NCBI GenBank assembly: GCA_025345505.1
Contig: JANVCC010000076.1
Location: 9,201,156 to 9,265,155 of the forward strand
Origin: Todiramphus chloris collaris
Lineage: Eukaryota; Chordata; Aves; Coraciiformes; Alcedinidae
DNA length: 64,000 bases
Direction: 5' to 3'
Below the pieces are notes generated by a model. The model was not told where the DNA came from, made no database searches, and saw nothing but the letters and a program-made list of their open reading frames with translations. Positions 33,501 to 45,903 of this stretch are shown here, piece after piece (the first letter of the stretch is position 1; the number at the start of each line of letters is the position of its first letter). A program made the translations under genes and the position numbers.

Positions 33501-36500
33501 CATAGCAAAAAAAAAAACACCAGCATTTGTGTTGGCAGTGGTGAAGGCTCAGCACGTGGCTCCTTTGCAGAGGCCCATCCAAGTACCTGGCCTGTGTGGA
33601 GGGAAGGGACACTTGTGGACAGTCTCCAGACACCTTTCCGCTCCCCAAGAGCTGAGCCATCCAAGAGGCCCATTCACAGTTCCTGCTCTGAGCCCCTTTG
33701 CATTGGCAGCTGGGGAGAAAATGGTGCCTTCACCTTGCCTGTTGGCAAGGTGAGAGCTGCTGGAGGCTTCTTCAGAAGCGATTCCTCTAGTTTGTCTCTT
33801 CCTTCAGTTTGCTTGCACATCCTACTCTCACCAGTGATGTCTTTCACTGGCTGCTCTTACTCCTGCTAGCAAAGTGGAGCGTGCAGCAAGGGGTGCTTTT
33901 TTACCCCAGGCAGGCATCTGGCAAAGGGAGAGCACTTGGAAATAACTGTGTGTGCAGTGGCAAGCGCTGCTGGTGGGAAGTGTGATTCCCTGCCACGGGA
34001 TGTCGCCAGGTACCTGCCACCGGAGAGGTCAGAGATGTTGGCAGAGCAGCCAGCCCAGCCCAGCTCCCCCCATCACCCCCACGTCAGAATATAAACCTGG
34101 CCTTTGTCTTAGAGAGCCGCTGGTGCTTTGCAAACCTTCCCTCCAGGTTCACCTGCCTATCTCAGATCTGTAGCCATTCCTCCCATGGATAGTCTGGGGC
34201 TGGAAACGTGACTGGTGGCATGAGCTCGGGAGGAGGGGGGAATACTGATGCAAAGTGCCCCTGGCTTCCCTGTACCCAGCCCTGCCCAGGAGCAGGTGCC
34301 TGGTTAGAGGGAGACCTTGGCTTGGGCATCACCGGCCATAGGGTTTAATCGATGCCTTCGCTGCCACACTGAGCGAGTGGAGGTTGTTTCGAATGTGTTG
34401 CTCACAGCGTCTTGAGCTGCTTTGGCTTGCAGAGACAGAAGGGCTTTGTTTTTCTCCAGGGAGGTCTTTATTCTCTTCTTCCCCCCCCGCATCTTAGCTA
34501 CGGCATCTGACTGTGAATAATGTGCACTTCTCCAGACCCTCGGGTTTGTATTTCTAGCCCGTGGGCTTTTTGGTTGCCAATTTCCCCTCCCCACTTTTTG
34601 CTCTGGCTCCTTGCCTCTTTCACCCTGCTGTGAAGCAGAAATCCATGAAGCACATGCAGACGTGTCCTTCTGCCGTGAGACCGAACTCGGCAGGGACAAT
34701 CCTCACAAGAGACCAAAGCTCTTCCCATACCAGCAAAAGCATGTGGGAGCCATGGGGAGTTGTGAGGGAACGTGTTATCGCCTTGGGTCTCCAGTTGACC
34801 GTGGCAACGTCCCCCATGCCAGTCACACTTTTGCCGACGCGACTCCTCGACCGCGATTCGGGCTCGGTCGGTCCATCTCTTTTTCACAGCACAAACTCAA
34901 CCCGGTGGCCCGTGGGGTGGGTCTCCAGGGGTCCCCTCTCCTTCTGATGTCATGAGGCTTGCTGTTTGTCTGGCCAGTGGGTGAGGCAGCCGAGCCAGCC
35001 ATCTTCCAGGCCAGCAGCAACAGCCTCTGCTTGTGTAGGTTCCCCTCTCAGCCCTGTTCAACAAAGGTCTTAAAAGCAGAGAAATGGTACGTTGCTCCCC
35101 CGGCCGTCGTATTCAATGCAGTAACGCCTATGCAATTCCTGTCTCCCTCGGAGACTCCTATGGTGTGTGTGCATGTAAGCTAGTGTATGTATACAGTACA
35201 TATGCATAGGGTCTATATATTGTATATACGCACATCCCAGTACATATACACACAGTACAAAAGATTAAAATCACGTGCTTATATATCTATAAACAAAAAT
35301 CCTATATATTTATATATTTCTATGTTTTCGATAGATAAAAAGATATAATATAGAGATAGACTCAACCACCCTTGTGTAAGGCTGGCCCTGTGTTCTGGCA
35401 CAAGGCGCGTGACACTGAAGACTTTGGACTTTGGGATAGTTCTAGCCATACACTGAGGCCTGCGTTTGTGCAGACAGCCCTCTGTGGCCTTGCTGTGGTT
35501 AGGGCAAAGGGGTTCATCGCTGGCCTGTTAACCAGCTGCTCAGTAAGGATTTCATTTGGCGGGGGAAAGCGCTCAAGCATCCTTGTCTTCTCCCGAGTGA
35601 GCTGAGGTCTGGTGTGTTCAGCCTTGGACAGACACATACCCCATCCTCGCATGCACTTTTCTCTCTGCGCGGACACAGTTGGCAATTGCAGGTACCGGTG
35701 CTGTGCAGATGTGGCTTTGTGCTGTCCCCTCCCAGCCCCGTTTTCTGCTGTTCCACTTGGTGTTCCTCGGCAGTTGCCCGTGGCTTTGCTCACGAGCATC
35801 GGTCAGCGGCAGGATGAGGGTAGCGGGAGAGCCCAGGTCACTGAGCAGAGGGGAGGGTAGCAGCCGCACGGCTGGAGCCAGCAGGGATGGCAGGTTCAGC
35901 TGGAGCAATGCAAATGAGAAAGGGACTGTGAGGCCGGAGTGAGGGACAGGAGCACTCTGGCCCCATGGGTGGGGGGCCTGGGTGGCTTCTGCTCCTCTCC
36001 CTTGGGCCTCACAGCTGCTTTTCCGCTGTTCTGGAGGAAAGGGAGCGATGTGATTGCATGGAAGAAGTGGCTGGTGGCACATGCATGCATCTGTCGGGCC
36101 CCACCACGTGGCACGCTGGCCTTGCCAGGCTGCAGCACCCAAGGGTGCAGTCTTCTTGCCCTGCCCATGCAAAGAGGTGCCCGTTTTCACACAATAGACA
36201 TGTCCGTGCCGGGACTCAGGGTGGATCCGGGAGAGGGCTCGGCCTTCCCTGAGCGTCTGCCGATGTCCATGGGATGGATAACGCCTCGTCCCTCCAGCCC
36301 TCCCTTCACCCAGCCCCTCATGGCCTCACAGACCCTGCTGCAGGGTGAAGCCCTTGGGTGGCACCTGCAGGGACCTGAGAGGTTCCTCTGGCAGCGGGTG
36401 GTGGGTTCACCACCATGCTGCCTCCCCACGAGGGGCAGGGGGGGAGGCCTGGAGGTCTGGCAACCACTGCACTCCTCTCTGTTTGCTTGAGCTGTTGGCT

Positions 36501-37086
36501 TCAGTCAGGGTTACTCGGACGGACAAAAGACTTGTTACACTGGTATTGCACGAGTGGGCGCCGTGCCAGCTCCCCGAGCCCGACCGCACCCCTCAGCGCC
36601 CTATCCCAGGTCTCTCCTCCACACAACTGGTAATCCACCTCAGCCGCAACCCACCCGCCGGTGGCTCCCCGCCTCGCCACAGCCCATCGGGGAGCTCCCA
36701 GCACATCTTCCTCACGAACCTCAGAGATGGTTTCCCTGCTCCCAGCCCCTTCCTTTCGGATGCCACTGACACTCGCATTGGCTCAGCCCGCGGCCCGGCT
36801 GCCCGCCCGCCCGGCAGCGCGGCAAGGGGCTCCCATGCACTGCACCTCATGTCGAATAAGCTCGCTGGGCTATGCGGGGGAACCACGTCTCGTATGCTGT
36901 AATGTCCCCAGTACTATAGGAGGGCTACAGAGTTTTCTGCCGGTTACGGCATCCTCATAGACTCACCCAACTGTTGGCAAAAATGCATTTCTACTTCAGA
37001 AAACAGGAGGTTTTTTTTGTCTGAAACCTCTCCGTGTCCACATCCAAACACAGCCCTGCTGAACTGTTTCAAAACAATCTCTCACC

Positions 37087-37093
37087 CACCCAC

Positions 37094-37126
<33 letters not shown>

Positions 37127-37130
37127 ACGA
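37087..37130. repeat. (CA)n microsatellite
   Basis: A run of CA dinucleotides with minor interruptions at both edges, near the end of the PRDM11 3' region. Confidence 0.9.
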
Positions 37131-37356
37131 AATGAGAGAAAAATATCTAGATGTCTATTACTACATATGTATTAATATGTTAATATCACTCTTTTGGAGA
37201 ACATTAAAATGTTATTACTTTACAGACTATGCTTTATAGTACCTGTGTGAAAGGACCTAGGACACTGGATACGAATAGAGCTATGTTGATATATCATAGT
37301 ATGTACACGAGAACCTACCTTTTGTCATATTATCCTTGTAATGTAAAATGATTGTT

Positions 37357-37362
37357 AATAAA
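37357..37362 (+). terminator. Candidate distal PRDM11 polyadenylation signal
   Basis: AATAAA followed by an A run, in AT-rich sequence. About 7.2 kb after the stop codon and the last good plus-strand signal before sequence character changes. Confidence 0.5.
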
Positions 37363-40300
37363 AAAACATTTAAATTTATCAGGTTGGGTTGCTGGTTCTT
37401 CACGTCGGTCTTGGAAGTTAACGTCATTTTCCCAGAGCAAGGGAGAAGGGAAAGCAGCATCAGAACTGGCCCAGTCCCCCTTCCTCAGCCTGCAGCTGTG
37501 AGGAGTGGGTCCAGTCCTGGTTTACCCACAGGGGTCAGTCACAGCCCCCGGAGGTGCTGACAGCACTCACTCCTAAGCCTCCTTCCCTCACATGCAGCCC
37601 CTCAGCATCCTCACCTCGGTGAGCAGGTCCAGCATGTGCTGTGCTGGAGCTGCACCGTTTCACCACGGGCTGGGTTATACTGGTGCTGTGCAGAGGCTGG
37701 GGCAGGGCAGAGTGGGAGCTGCCGGCTCCCAGCAGCCCACGGCAGCTGGGGTCAGCACCAGCACGGGTTCACAAAACCTTGTGTGTATGCCTGGTTTCGT
37801 TGGAAGGATGGAGAGACTTTTCCTGAGCTCTGCATGCTCCAAAGCCAGGGGATGCTGGACTTCTTCTGCCCTTAAAAGAAAGGGCTGGTTAAACTTTGGA
37901 TTCTCCTTCTTTGAGCAACCTGCTCTAGTTGCAGATGTCCCTGCTCACTGCAGGGGTATTGGACTAGATGAGCTTGAAAGGTGCTTTCAGAGGGATACCA
38001 TTCCATGAATCTGTGATTCCATGACATGTAAGTTTTGGCTGAGGCTGATTCCACAATGGATTAACTAAAGGTGTGACTTTTTAAACAGTTTGACAAAGTA
38101 AGAGTAATTTTGTACACGGAGGTTCTTAATGTCTGCTAAAACTGAGCTGCAGAACGCCAGCCTCTGAAACAAGTACGAGTGTCCAGTGTCCCTGGCTTAG
38201 TGCGTCCGGCCCCACAGGTGATGGGCTGGACAGAAGCTGTGGTTTCAGAGTGAATCCCCTCCCAGTTTTAACTGGGGACAGCAGCTGCAGGCAGGAAGCA
38301 AGAGACAGCTTCCAGACTCGGAAGTGAAAACAGACACAAATTTGTGATCTGATAGGAATGGTTGCTTTTAGTGACTTCCTCAAAGTCATCGAGCAGCCCA
38401 AGTATGACAAACAATTTGGCATTTTTGGCAGCTTTCACTGTATTGATTTAAAATTGTTCATTTTTGAGCAGTAGAATCCTGGTGGTTGTCGGGGCTTGGC
38501 TCCAACGTAACAGGCTCCAGGTTTGCTGGTGGAAACCTCATCTCTGGGGTTTTGCCTTTGCTGGGCAATTAGCGGCACACAAAGCAGGGCGATGCTTCAC
38601 TTTCAGCATCCCAACCATGTGTGAAGAGGCAGAGCAGCATGCGGAAAGCGCAGCTGATTTGTCATTATTTTCCTAAAAGTGGTTCTGTGCCTCAGACACT
38701 TGATCACTGCCGTCTGAGAACTTCAAAACAAGGACTTAAAAGCAAGATGCCTTCAATCAAAGTGCACGGCCTGAGCCGGTGTCAGGCAGGGAAGCTAGCA
38801 CAAGCTTATCTGATCTAGAGCTGAAGGTACCCTTTGCTTTGCTGTTGGTATGAGTGAAAAGGAAATGGAAAAAAATTCCCCTGTTGTGGTTGTCATAGCA
38901 TTAAAGCCTGGTGTGCTCCTCCCCAGCTCTGCTGGTGCCCTGGACCCGCTCCACAGAGGTGGCTGTTGTCAGCAAGTGGCACTTCAAACCTGATTTAGCA
39001 AAACAAAAAATCTCCAACGTGGTGTTTCTTCCTGGAAGGGCAAGGACTGTGGTGCCTACCATGCTGGGGGCCCTGCAGGCTCAGCCAGAGGGGGTTTGCA
39101 GTGCTTCCCATGGGCTCTCTTCCCTGCTTGCCTCTCCTGAGGTGGGAAGGAAACGTGGGCAACCAAGCACATTGGTGGGGTTCAGCGAGTGCCCCCCCGA
39201 GGTGTTTAATCGGAGGGCCAGGGCACAAAGCAGTGGGCACAGGAGACCAGAGGCTGCTTCTGGCAGAGCTGTTGTCACCCAAATGGAGCCGCAGCTTGTT
39301 TACGAAGGGCTTTAAAAATATCTGCAGGATAATCAAAGGCTCCCGCAGAACAGTAATAGGCACTAATGAGACTTTTCAGCTCTGAGAAGTTGCCTGTTTG
39401 ATGTTGTTTTGATGCAAGGGGAAAAAAAAAACCCCGTGATGTCTGCGCTGCTGCCAGTTGCCCCACTTCTGGGGACACTGGTGGTCCTTCTGCAGACATG
39501 CAGGGCTGAGAGAACAGCATGGAGGGGATGGGGACAGGATGTGGAGCTGGGGACAGGGTCTGCAGAGCCGAGCTTCAGGTGTCACAACACCTTGTGGTGC
39601 TTCAGAGAGCTGTCCTGGAACACTGGGGAGGTTTCAGGTCTGGCCTGTCTTCTCCGGGGCATCTCAGAGACCCTCCTCACTGGATTTACTCCTGGTTCAG
39701 CAGTCACTAGGGGTTCAGGGAAGCAGAGGAATGGGCTGTGAGTCTCCAGGGTAATGGCTGCAACAGAGCTGCTGGATTAGATGCCACTCTCCCCTGGCAC
39801 ATAGAGGATTATGGGCCAGTTCCATTCTAAGTTTTAAATACCATTGTGGGAAGAAAGCTTCTGATAAATCCAAAGTGACAACGAACAGCCAGGTTAAGAG
39901 AAGAATGGTTCTGCGGTGGCTATGGCCAGGGGATTTCTGAGTTAACCCCACACTAATCCCCTCGTCAGGAAGGATTGTCCCTGGCAGATGCACCCCCCGC
40001 GTTCAGCGCCCTGCGCATCACAAATCCAGCTCCTTTCCCCTCTCCTCTTTGGCCAGCACTCCAGGAGCAGCAGCCAGGTGGAGCCAGCAGCAGCAGGGGC
40101 CCAGCAGCCTGGCTTTGTTGCTTCCCCCTGTGCTCTTTCACAGTGACTGTGATGAGTGGGAGGGTGCCCCCAAACTGTCAGGGAGATGCATACTTCCCAG
40201 TCCTGCCCCAAAAATCTGTTTTATCTTACTTTTATGTGCAGTTTTTGATCTCTTGTGTTCTTGTCAGGAACCAGCTAGTTGCAGTGATGGTATTGGGTCA

Positions 40301-41317
40301 GCTCATAGGTATTCCTCCTTACAGGCATGCGGTTTACAGAATAACATCAGCACCACCTCACAAGTACTGAGCTTTGGCAAAAACACTGGATCCGGTTTTG
40401 TTTCAGGGATGGGGCCAGGACACCATTCCCAGACCCTCTTCCCCAAGACCCTTGCAGCTGCAGGAAAGCCTTTGTAGATGTGTTTAGCTGCTGCCTTGCT
40501 GTGAAAACCACTCAATTCCCTATGCTCGGCTAGGGCATGACTTCTTTGCCACCTCCTCCCCATCCTACACCCACCCCTTGATGACACCCTTCAGAGAGCC
40601 TTCTGGCAAATCACCCCCGGTACTTGGTACCCCTGACGTGAGCTGCAAGTAGAGGGGGCTTACCCTGGAGTAAACAAGGCAGACACACTGTTGGTAGAGC
40701 CTGGAAGTATTTACTCGAGGTGATGTACACATTGTGCTCTCACATCAGACAGAGCGGCTGAGCCTCATGCTCTGGTTTTGTGCTTTGGGCTGTGCGAAGG
40801 ACACAGAGACTGGACAAACAACACCTGGCTCTGCACAGTGAACACACCAAAGGACCAAGGAAGCAGAAAAGCCTTCTCATGCTGGAAGGCCACAAAGCAC
40901 GATTGCTACCATTCTTGCACAATTTGATAATTACCAACAGAAGAAACAATATGAAGTGTCAAGTATTAGTAGTCGCTTGTTCATGCTTATCCTTTAAGCA
41001 AATGGACCAAATACATTTTGAGACTTCGTTACACTCTGAAACACAGAGAAAATGCTGCCAAAGCTCTGCCCCTTCAATTCAATCCAACTTCAAACTGACC
41101 TTCATAAGAAGTGTGGTCCAAGCTGCTTTAGCCCCCAGCTCTTACTAAACATCGTCATGCTCAACTCGTCTCAGACATCAGGAATATTTGGGCAAAACTT
41201 GGGCCATGTGTCTAGAGCTCAGATCACAGCCTCCTCCATTCTGGGGAAAAAATGGTTGTCTTTGGACGCTACTGCTGGACAATACTGATGACAGATGCTA
41301 GCATAGTGCAAAGTACT
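37363..41317. other. Convergent intergenic stretch between PRDM11 and SYT13
   Basis: No gene supported. A CR1 tail lies at 37911-38025. The rest is unique-looking sequence with short open frames on both strands and no domains. Confidence 0.6.
37911..38025 (+). mobile_element. CR1 LINE 3' tail
   Basis: Contains TTGAGCAACCTG, ATTGGACTAGATGA and AGGTGC, ending in CCATGAATCTGTGATTCCATGA. This is the CR1 3' end in plus orientation, moderately diverged. Confidence 0.88.
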
Positions 41318-41323
41318 TTTATT
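41318..41323 (-). terminator. Candidate SYT13 polyadenylation signal
   Basis: TTTATT on +, AATAAA on the minus strand, 4.3 kb below the SYT13 stop. Others in the same orientation lie at 41972 and 43414. None can be chosen with confidence. Confidence 0.3.
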
Positions 41324-44300
41324 CAGTTCGTGGAAAACACGGTAGTGCCTGGGAGGGAGCCTGAAAATCTTCCCAGTCCTGCTGAAGGGAATTTTCCATC
41401 CATTTCTGACATGTTCTCTCTTTGCAAAGCAAAACTGTGTGCAAGGATGTATTCAAGGGGTGAGAAGTGAGCGGAAAGCTGTGTGCTGAAAAAGTTTAAC
41501 TCTTACAGGAGAGCAGCTGCAACCACTCCCCCCTACAACTGGGGAAAGGGGCTGAGGGTAGTAAGGAGTACGAAACATCCCAGAGATGTTTTAGTGGCTG
41601 TTGGTGATCTGTGCTTTTTCATCTCTTCTACCATCACACAATTGCCTAAAATCCAACTAGATCACTTCTCTGGGAAGATCTATCTCTAAGGGCATGTAGA
41701 GGGAAAACAGCACCTGGCTACAGTCTGTAGTTTAACCCAGTAACTCCTTCATGTAATCAGAAAGATATTTCCTCTGGCCTTGGTCCCCAGCTGTGAGCAG
41801 AGGCCACGGCAGGAGCTCACCTCTGCCGGGTGATGCTGGGTGCAGTATGGGAGCTGTGTGTTCCCAGTCTGCTTTACACCAGTTACGCTGTTTGGTTTCT
41901 GTCACTGGAGGAGAGACTGCAAATCCCTGTCCTTAAACTTGCAGCTCTCTGGCCCTTTGTGAAAAGGGTGCTTTATTCTGACCAGGTAAAGACACCACCC
42001 CCACCATCCCTCTTCCTTTTCCTTCCTCCCCGCAGTCTCTTTGCTTCCAGCTTCTTTATGTTAATGGGCTGTAGTAGGAAAAATAATCAGTGCAACCACT
42101 GAATAGCCACTGGGGGATCCCATGGCTATTTTTGATCACACAAGTAGCTTAAGAGCATTAATTGCCATAATTATCTTTTCGCTTCTTCTCTTCTGATGCA
42201 GTTTATATGACGCAGCACCCTTTCATTTAAGACATGTTAGTGGTGCTCGCTGGTGCTCCTGCATTTACAGCTCCAGGAGCTGAAACCCATGGGGCTGTCA
42301 GGCTCTGCCCTCTCGCAGTGCCGCCCTTCGGGGACACTTCTACAGCTCATGGTGCTGGAGCAGCTTGATGGGATGGCACTGAGCATTTCCAGGTGCTCTG
42401 GAAATGCTTCTATTCACGCCGCTGTCATCTGCCACAGCAACTCCCATCAGCCTGTCTGCTAGGACCAGTACAGCACCTGGGCCCTTGGGGTGCCAGGGCC
42501 GAGGGGTGCACAAGCAGCATTGCTAAACTGTCAATTCTGGTGGTGGTTCAGAGGGGTAAAGGCAGGCACTGGACTATGTTGACAAGAATCTCCTGTTGTC
42601 AGAGCCCCATCCAGTCCCATACATCCGCAACATCCCTCCTATATGGGCCAGCTGGCACCCTGGGCATCACCTGCCTTCAGCACCAGCAAATGGCCACTGC
42701 CACGTTAAAACCATGCCCGCAGCCTTTGTTCAGCCCATGCTGAATGCAGGAAGCATTCTGTCCACGTTAAAATGCCAGACAACAAAAAAAAAAAAAGATC
42801 CAGCCAGGAAGGACGTAGGCGTTTGCACTCCTCCTCTCCTCCCCGTTTAAATCCGGCAGCGGCAACGGAGGGAATGATGCCGCTCGCTGGCACCGATGGC
42901 ACCGTAGGACAGAGCTGCGGTTAAGCCATGTGTATACACGTCTTTTTCTGCTGGAAAAGAGGACATTATTTTGTTGTGGCAAAAGTCAGATCGCAGAGGC
43001 TATTCCTTTAGGTTCTATAGGATCGCTGTCTGATTACAGGGCGTGCCAAAATCACCAGAGGCAGGGCAGATAATGCTGTTTACAGTCAGTCACCGAGATG
43101 TTATAAAAGGATTATTAAAATAAGCAGGAGGCAGAACCAGAGAAATCTGGCAGCTAGGCAAGTATTTGGCCCTTCAGGCCCTCTGGTGCCAGCCAAATAG
43201 CATCATTCCATGAAGTTATCTGTTGTATAATTGTCCTAAACAGAAGGAAGAATCCCAGTGTTGCCAGGAACATGTCTGTGGAGTAGGTCAACATTACAGT
43301 GGATTTTGCACTTAAATGGAAATAATAATTCCAGATCTATAGGTACATCTACAGGCAAATCACGAACGCAGCAACTATTAAGAATTGGCCATCAGCTAAA
43401 ACCCTGTGTCTCGTTTATTCACAATGTCCTACAGCTTTTTGTTCACAAACAAAAACCCAGGGAGCAAAACAAGAAGTCAGTTTTTGTTTTGTTGAAGTCC
43501 TCTCTAGCCAGTGGATCAATATCAGAGCAGAACACGTTGCGTGTAAGAGTCATGGGTGTATTTTGCTCTTCTCTCTGGTTGGTTGCTTGGTTGAAGCTGG
43601 TTTTATCACACTCTTTCAAGTGATCCTGTAACTCCTGGCGACCCCATCTCAAGAGGGAAGAGCACTGTGAATATACCAGAGCTTTCAGTGTGCAGCAACC
43701 TTGTTGGTTGGATTCGCAACATCGCTGCATGGCGTTGTTATTCCTCAGGTCCAGGGCTTTGCGCTTCTCCTCATTGAACTTCAGGAGGTTCCTGTCAGCC
43801 CATTTCTTCAGCCTCTCCACATCCGTCTGAGTGTCAGCTTGACTGCCTGGTATATCAGCCACTACTCTCTGTTTTGTATCATCTGCAGACTTGCTGAGGG
43901 CATGCTCTGCCCCACTGTCCAGGACATTTATGAAGATGTTGAACAGTGTCAGTCCCACCACCAACCCCAGTCACCACTAGCAACTGGCTTCCAGATGAAT
44001 TTCATTGCCCTGTTCATAACCCTCTGTTCCTGGTGCTTCAGCCAGTTTTCAGACACTAGCTCTGGTGGTTTCCTTTTGCCAACAGGACAGCAGTCTTCCC
44101 TTGACACTCTGCAAGACTTGCTTTCCTAAGCCATCAAATTGGGAAGGATACTAAATAAAGCCTAGCTTAGTATTTTGAATTAAACAGAGAATCAAGCTGA
44201 CCCTGCAAATATGGAGTTCTCTGAGTTTCTCACTGCTACAGACTCTACAGTTCTGTTTTCAGATGTTCTGAATGCCTTGTCCCTGTGGAAGTCCCTTAAA

Positions 44301-45598
44301 GCTGTGTCTACTACTTTTAACAAAGTGGTAAGACAAGCAGTGTGCTTATGGGGTCATAGCATCATCACTGCCAATTCCAGACTTTCAGTCTAGCTAGACA
44401 CCAAAAAAAAAAAAAGTCAGTAGACAGTAACATTTAAGCCAGGTCATATCTTGAAAGTGCACACAGAAAAACAAGCCCCAGAGAGTCTGTCTGGTCCATG
44501 AATTCCTTCTGTCTGGAAGTGATGAAATACATGACAGTTCTTAAGGGTTGTCTTTGAGGAACGCTGGTATGAGGATTTGAGCGTGATAGTCGACTGTCAA
44601 ACCAAAGCCATCCATCAGCTGCTAAGCTATGAAATGATCCCACTTCTTTTGCCTAGTTTTAGATGTTACCTGGGGTAGAATGGGAGTCTCTGCAACTTCC
44701 TAGCTGAGAAAAACCCAAACAAAAAAGATGGCAGTAAGCAGAAAGATTTGGTCCAAGTTTTTGGAGGTAACATCAACAGTAGCCTTTTGTCTGCATTAAG
44801 TGCCTTCCTGAGTGACACTGTTTGAAAGTCAGAAGATAAAGGTATTCTGCTGAAGGATCCCAAAATTCATATTTTCATATTCATATTTTCAGCAGTTTAT
44901 ATGAATCCTGAACATAAGGTATCAAATGCTCCAGGAAACAAAAGTAAGGGCAGATATTTGACCACTTGTTTGGCAGTGTTGGCTTCAAAGGTTACTACAT
45001 AGGATGATGGTGTTGACTGTCTCCTTCTTCCTCTGTCCTCTCACTTAGTTCTGTATCTTTTTCTAGGTATCCATCTGCTGCATGTTGGCATATCTCTCTC
45101 TGCCACACTGATACTTTGGGTCTGTGGTGACAGGTAGCTTTGTGATCTTCATTTCTCACAGTCCTGTAAAGTATTATGAAAAACTGGCTGGTAAAACGTC
45201 TGCTGCGTGTTTGTGGTTATGGAGCCAGCAGTTATCAGGAGATGTGGGGGACAGTGCCAGATGCCAAGGAATGGCTTACATTTCCGTGATACCCTTGCTC
45301 CCCTCTGCTCCTCTACAGAAACAAGGACCTCACAGAAATGACAGTGGGCAGGCTAATAAAAGTAATTCAGATAATCCAGAGAGCCAAACCCCTTGTTTGA
45401 GAGAACCACTTGATTAGGTGAGAGGTTGTCCTTTAAATACATTTTCCAGACAAATTCCTGGGCTAGGATGAGAAAGGAAAATCAGAGAAGGTGGTGTAGG
45501 AAGAATGCTGTGCCGAGCAGCTTTGTGGAGGGGAAGGTGGAAGGTGAAATGCAGCTTTTTCCCCCGGGCTCTGAGGCCTGGGGGAAATCTGATTGAGC
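41324..45598 (-). other. SYT13 3' UTR / downstream region
   Basis: Sequence below the SYT13 stop codon. Contains a LINE fragment (43640-44070) and otherwise no recognisable coding sequence. The part that is transcribed depends on which polyadenylation signal is used. Confidence 0.4.
43640..44070 (-). mobile_element. LINE (CR1-related) reverse-transcriptase fragment
   Basis: The minus strand at about 43735-43964 reads through LTLFNIFINVLDSGAEH, KSADDTKQ and RLKKWADRNLLKFNEEK, a diverged LINE polymerase segment with the A/SADD catalytic-loop motif. Adjacent sequence up to ~44070 resembles the same avian interspersed repeat. Frame breaks show it is dead. Confidence 0.75.
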
Positions 45599-45903
45599 CT
45601 ACATGTGGAGCTGGTGCCACATGGCTATCTGTCTCCTGGGGTTCCTCAGCATTTCTTCCCAGTGGTTCCTCTCCGTGCCTGTGACATGTACGCCCAGGCT
45701 GCACTTGCCGAGCACGTGGCTCTGCCCAGCACCATCCTGGCTCAGCATTTCCAGCTCCACGCTGGAGGCACGCAGGAGCTCATGAGGCACCTCAAACATG
45801 ATCATCTCATTCCACACAGGGTTGATCTTGTGTTTTGCACATTTGGTCTGCTTCTTCTTCAGCTTCAAGGACTGATGCCTCAGGGTCACCTTGACAGAAA
45901 CAT
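45599..45903 (-). CDS. SYT13: SYT13 coding exon 6 (C2B, C-terminus)
   Basis: Acceptor CCTATACAG on the minus strand. Encodes [33 protein letters not shown] and the [22 protein letters not shown] end; stop at 45599-45601. Confidence 0.95.

Larger units (their letters stand above)
30148..37362 (+). other. Probable PRDM11 3' UTR and 3' flank
   Basis: AT-rich sequence with repeated TATATA runs (30216-30250, 31020-31046, 31955-31985), typical of long vertebrate 3' UTRs. It contains AATAAA at 31626, 32777 and 37357, a minisatellite and a CR1 fragment. Open frames inside are not supported as genes. How far the mature transcript runs cannot be fixed from sequence. Confidence 0.55.

Noticed and set aside
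36345..36902. 185-codon open frame, plus other long frames at 35618-36490
   Set aside because: GC-rich composition makes stops rare; several frames on both strands are open at once and none has a recognisable domain.
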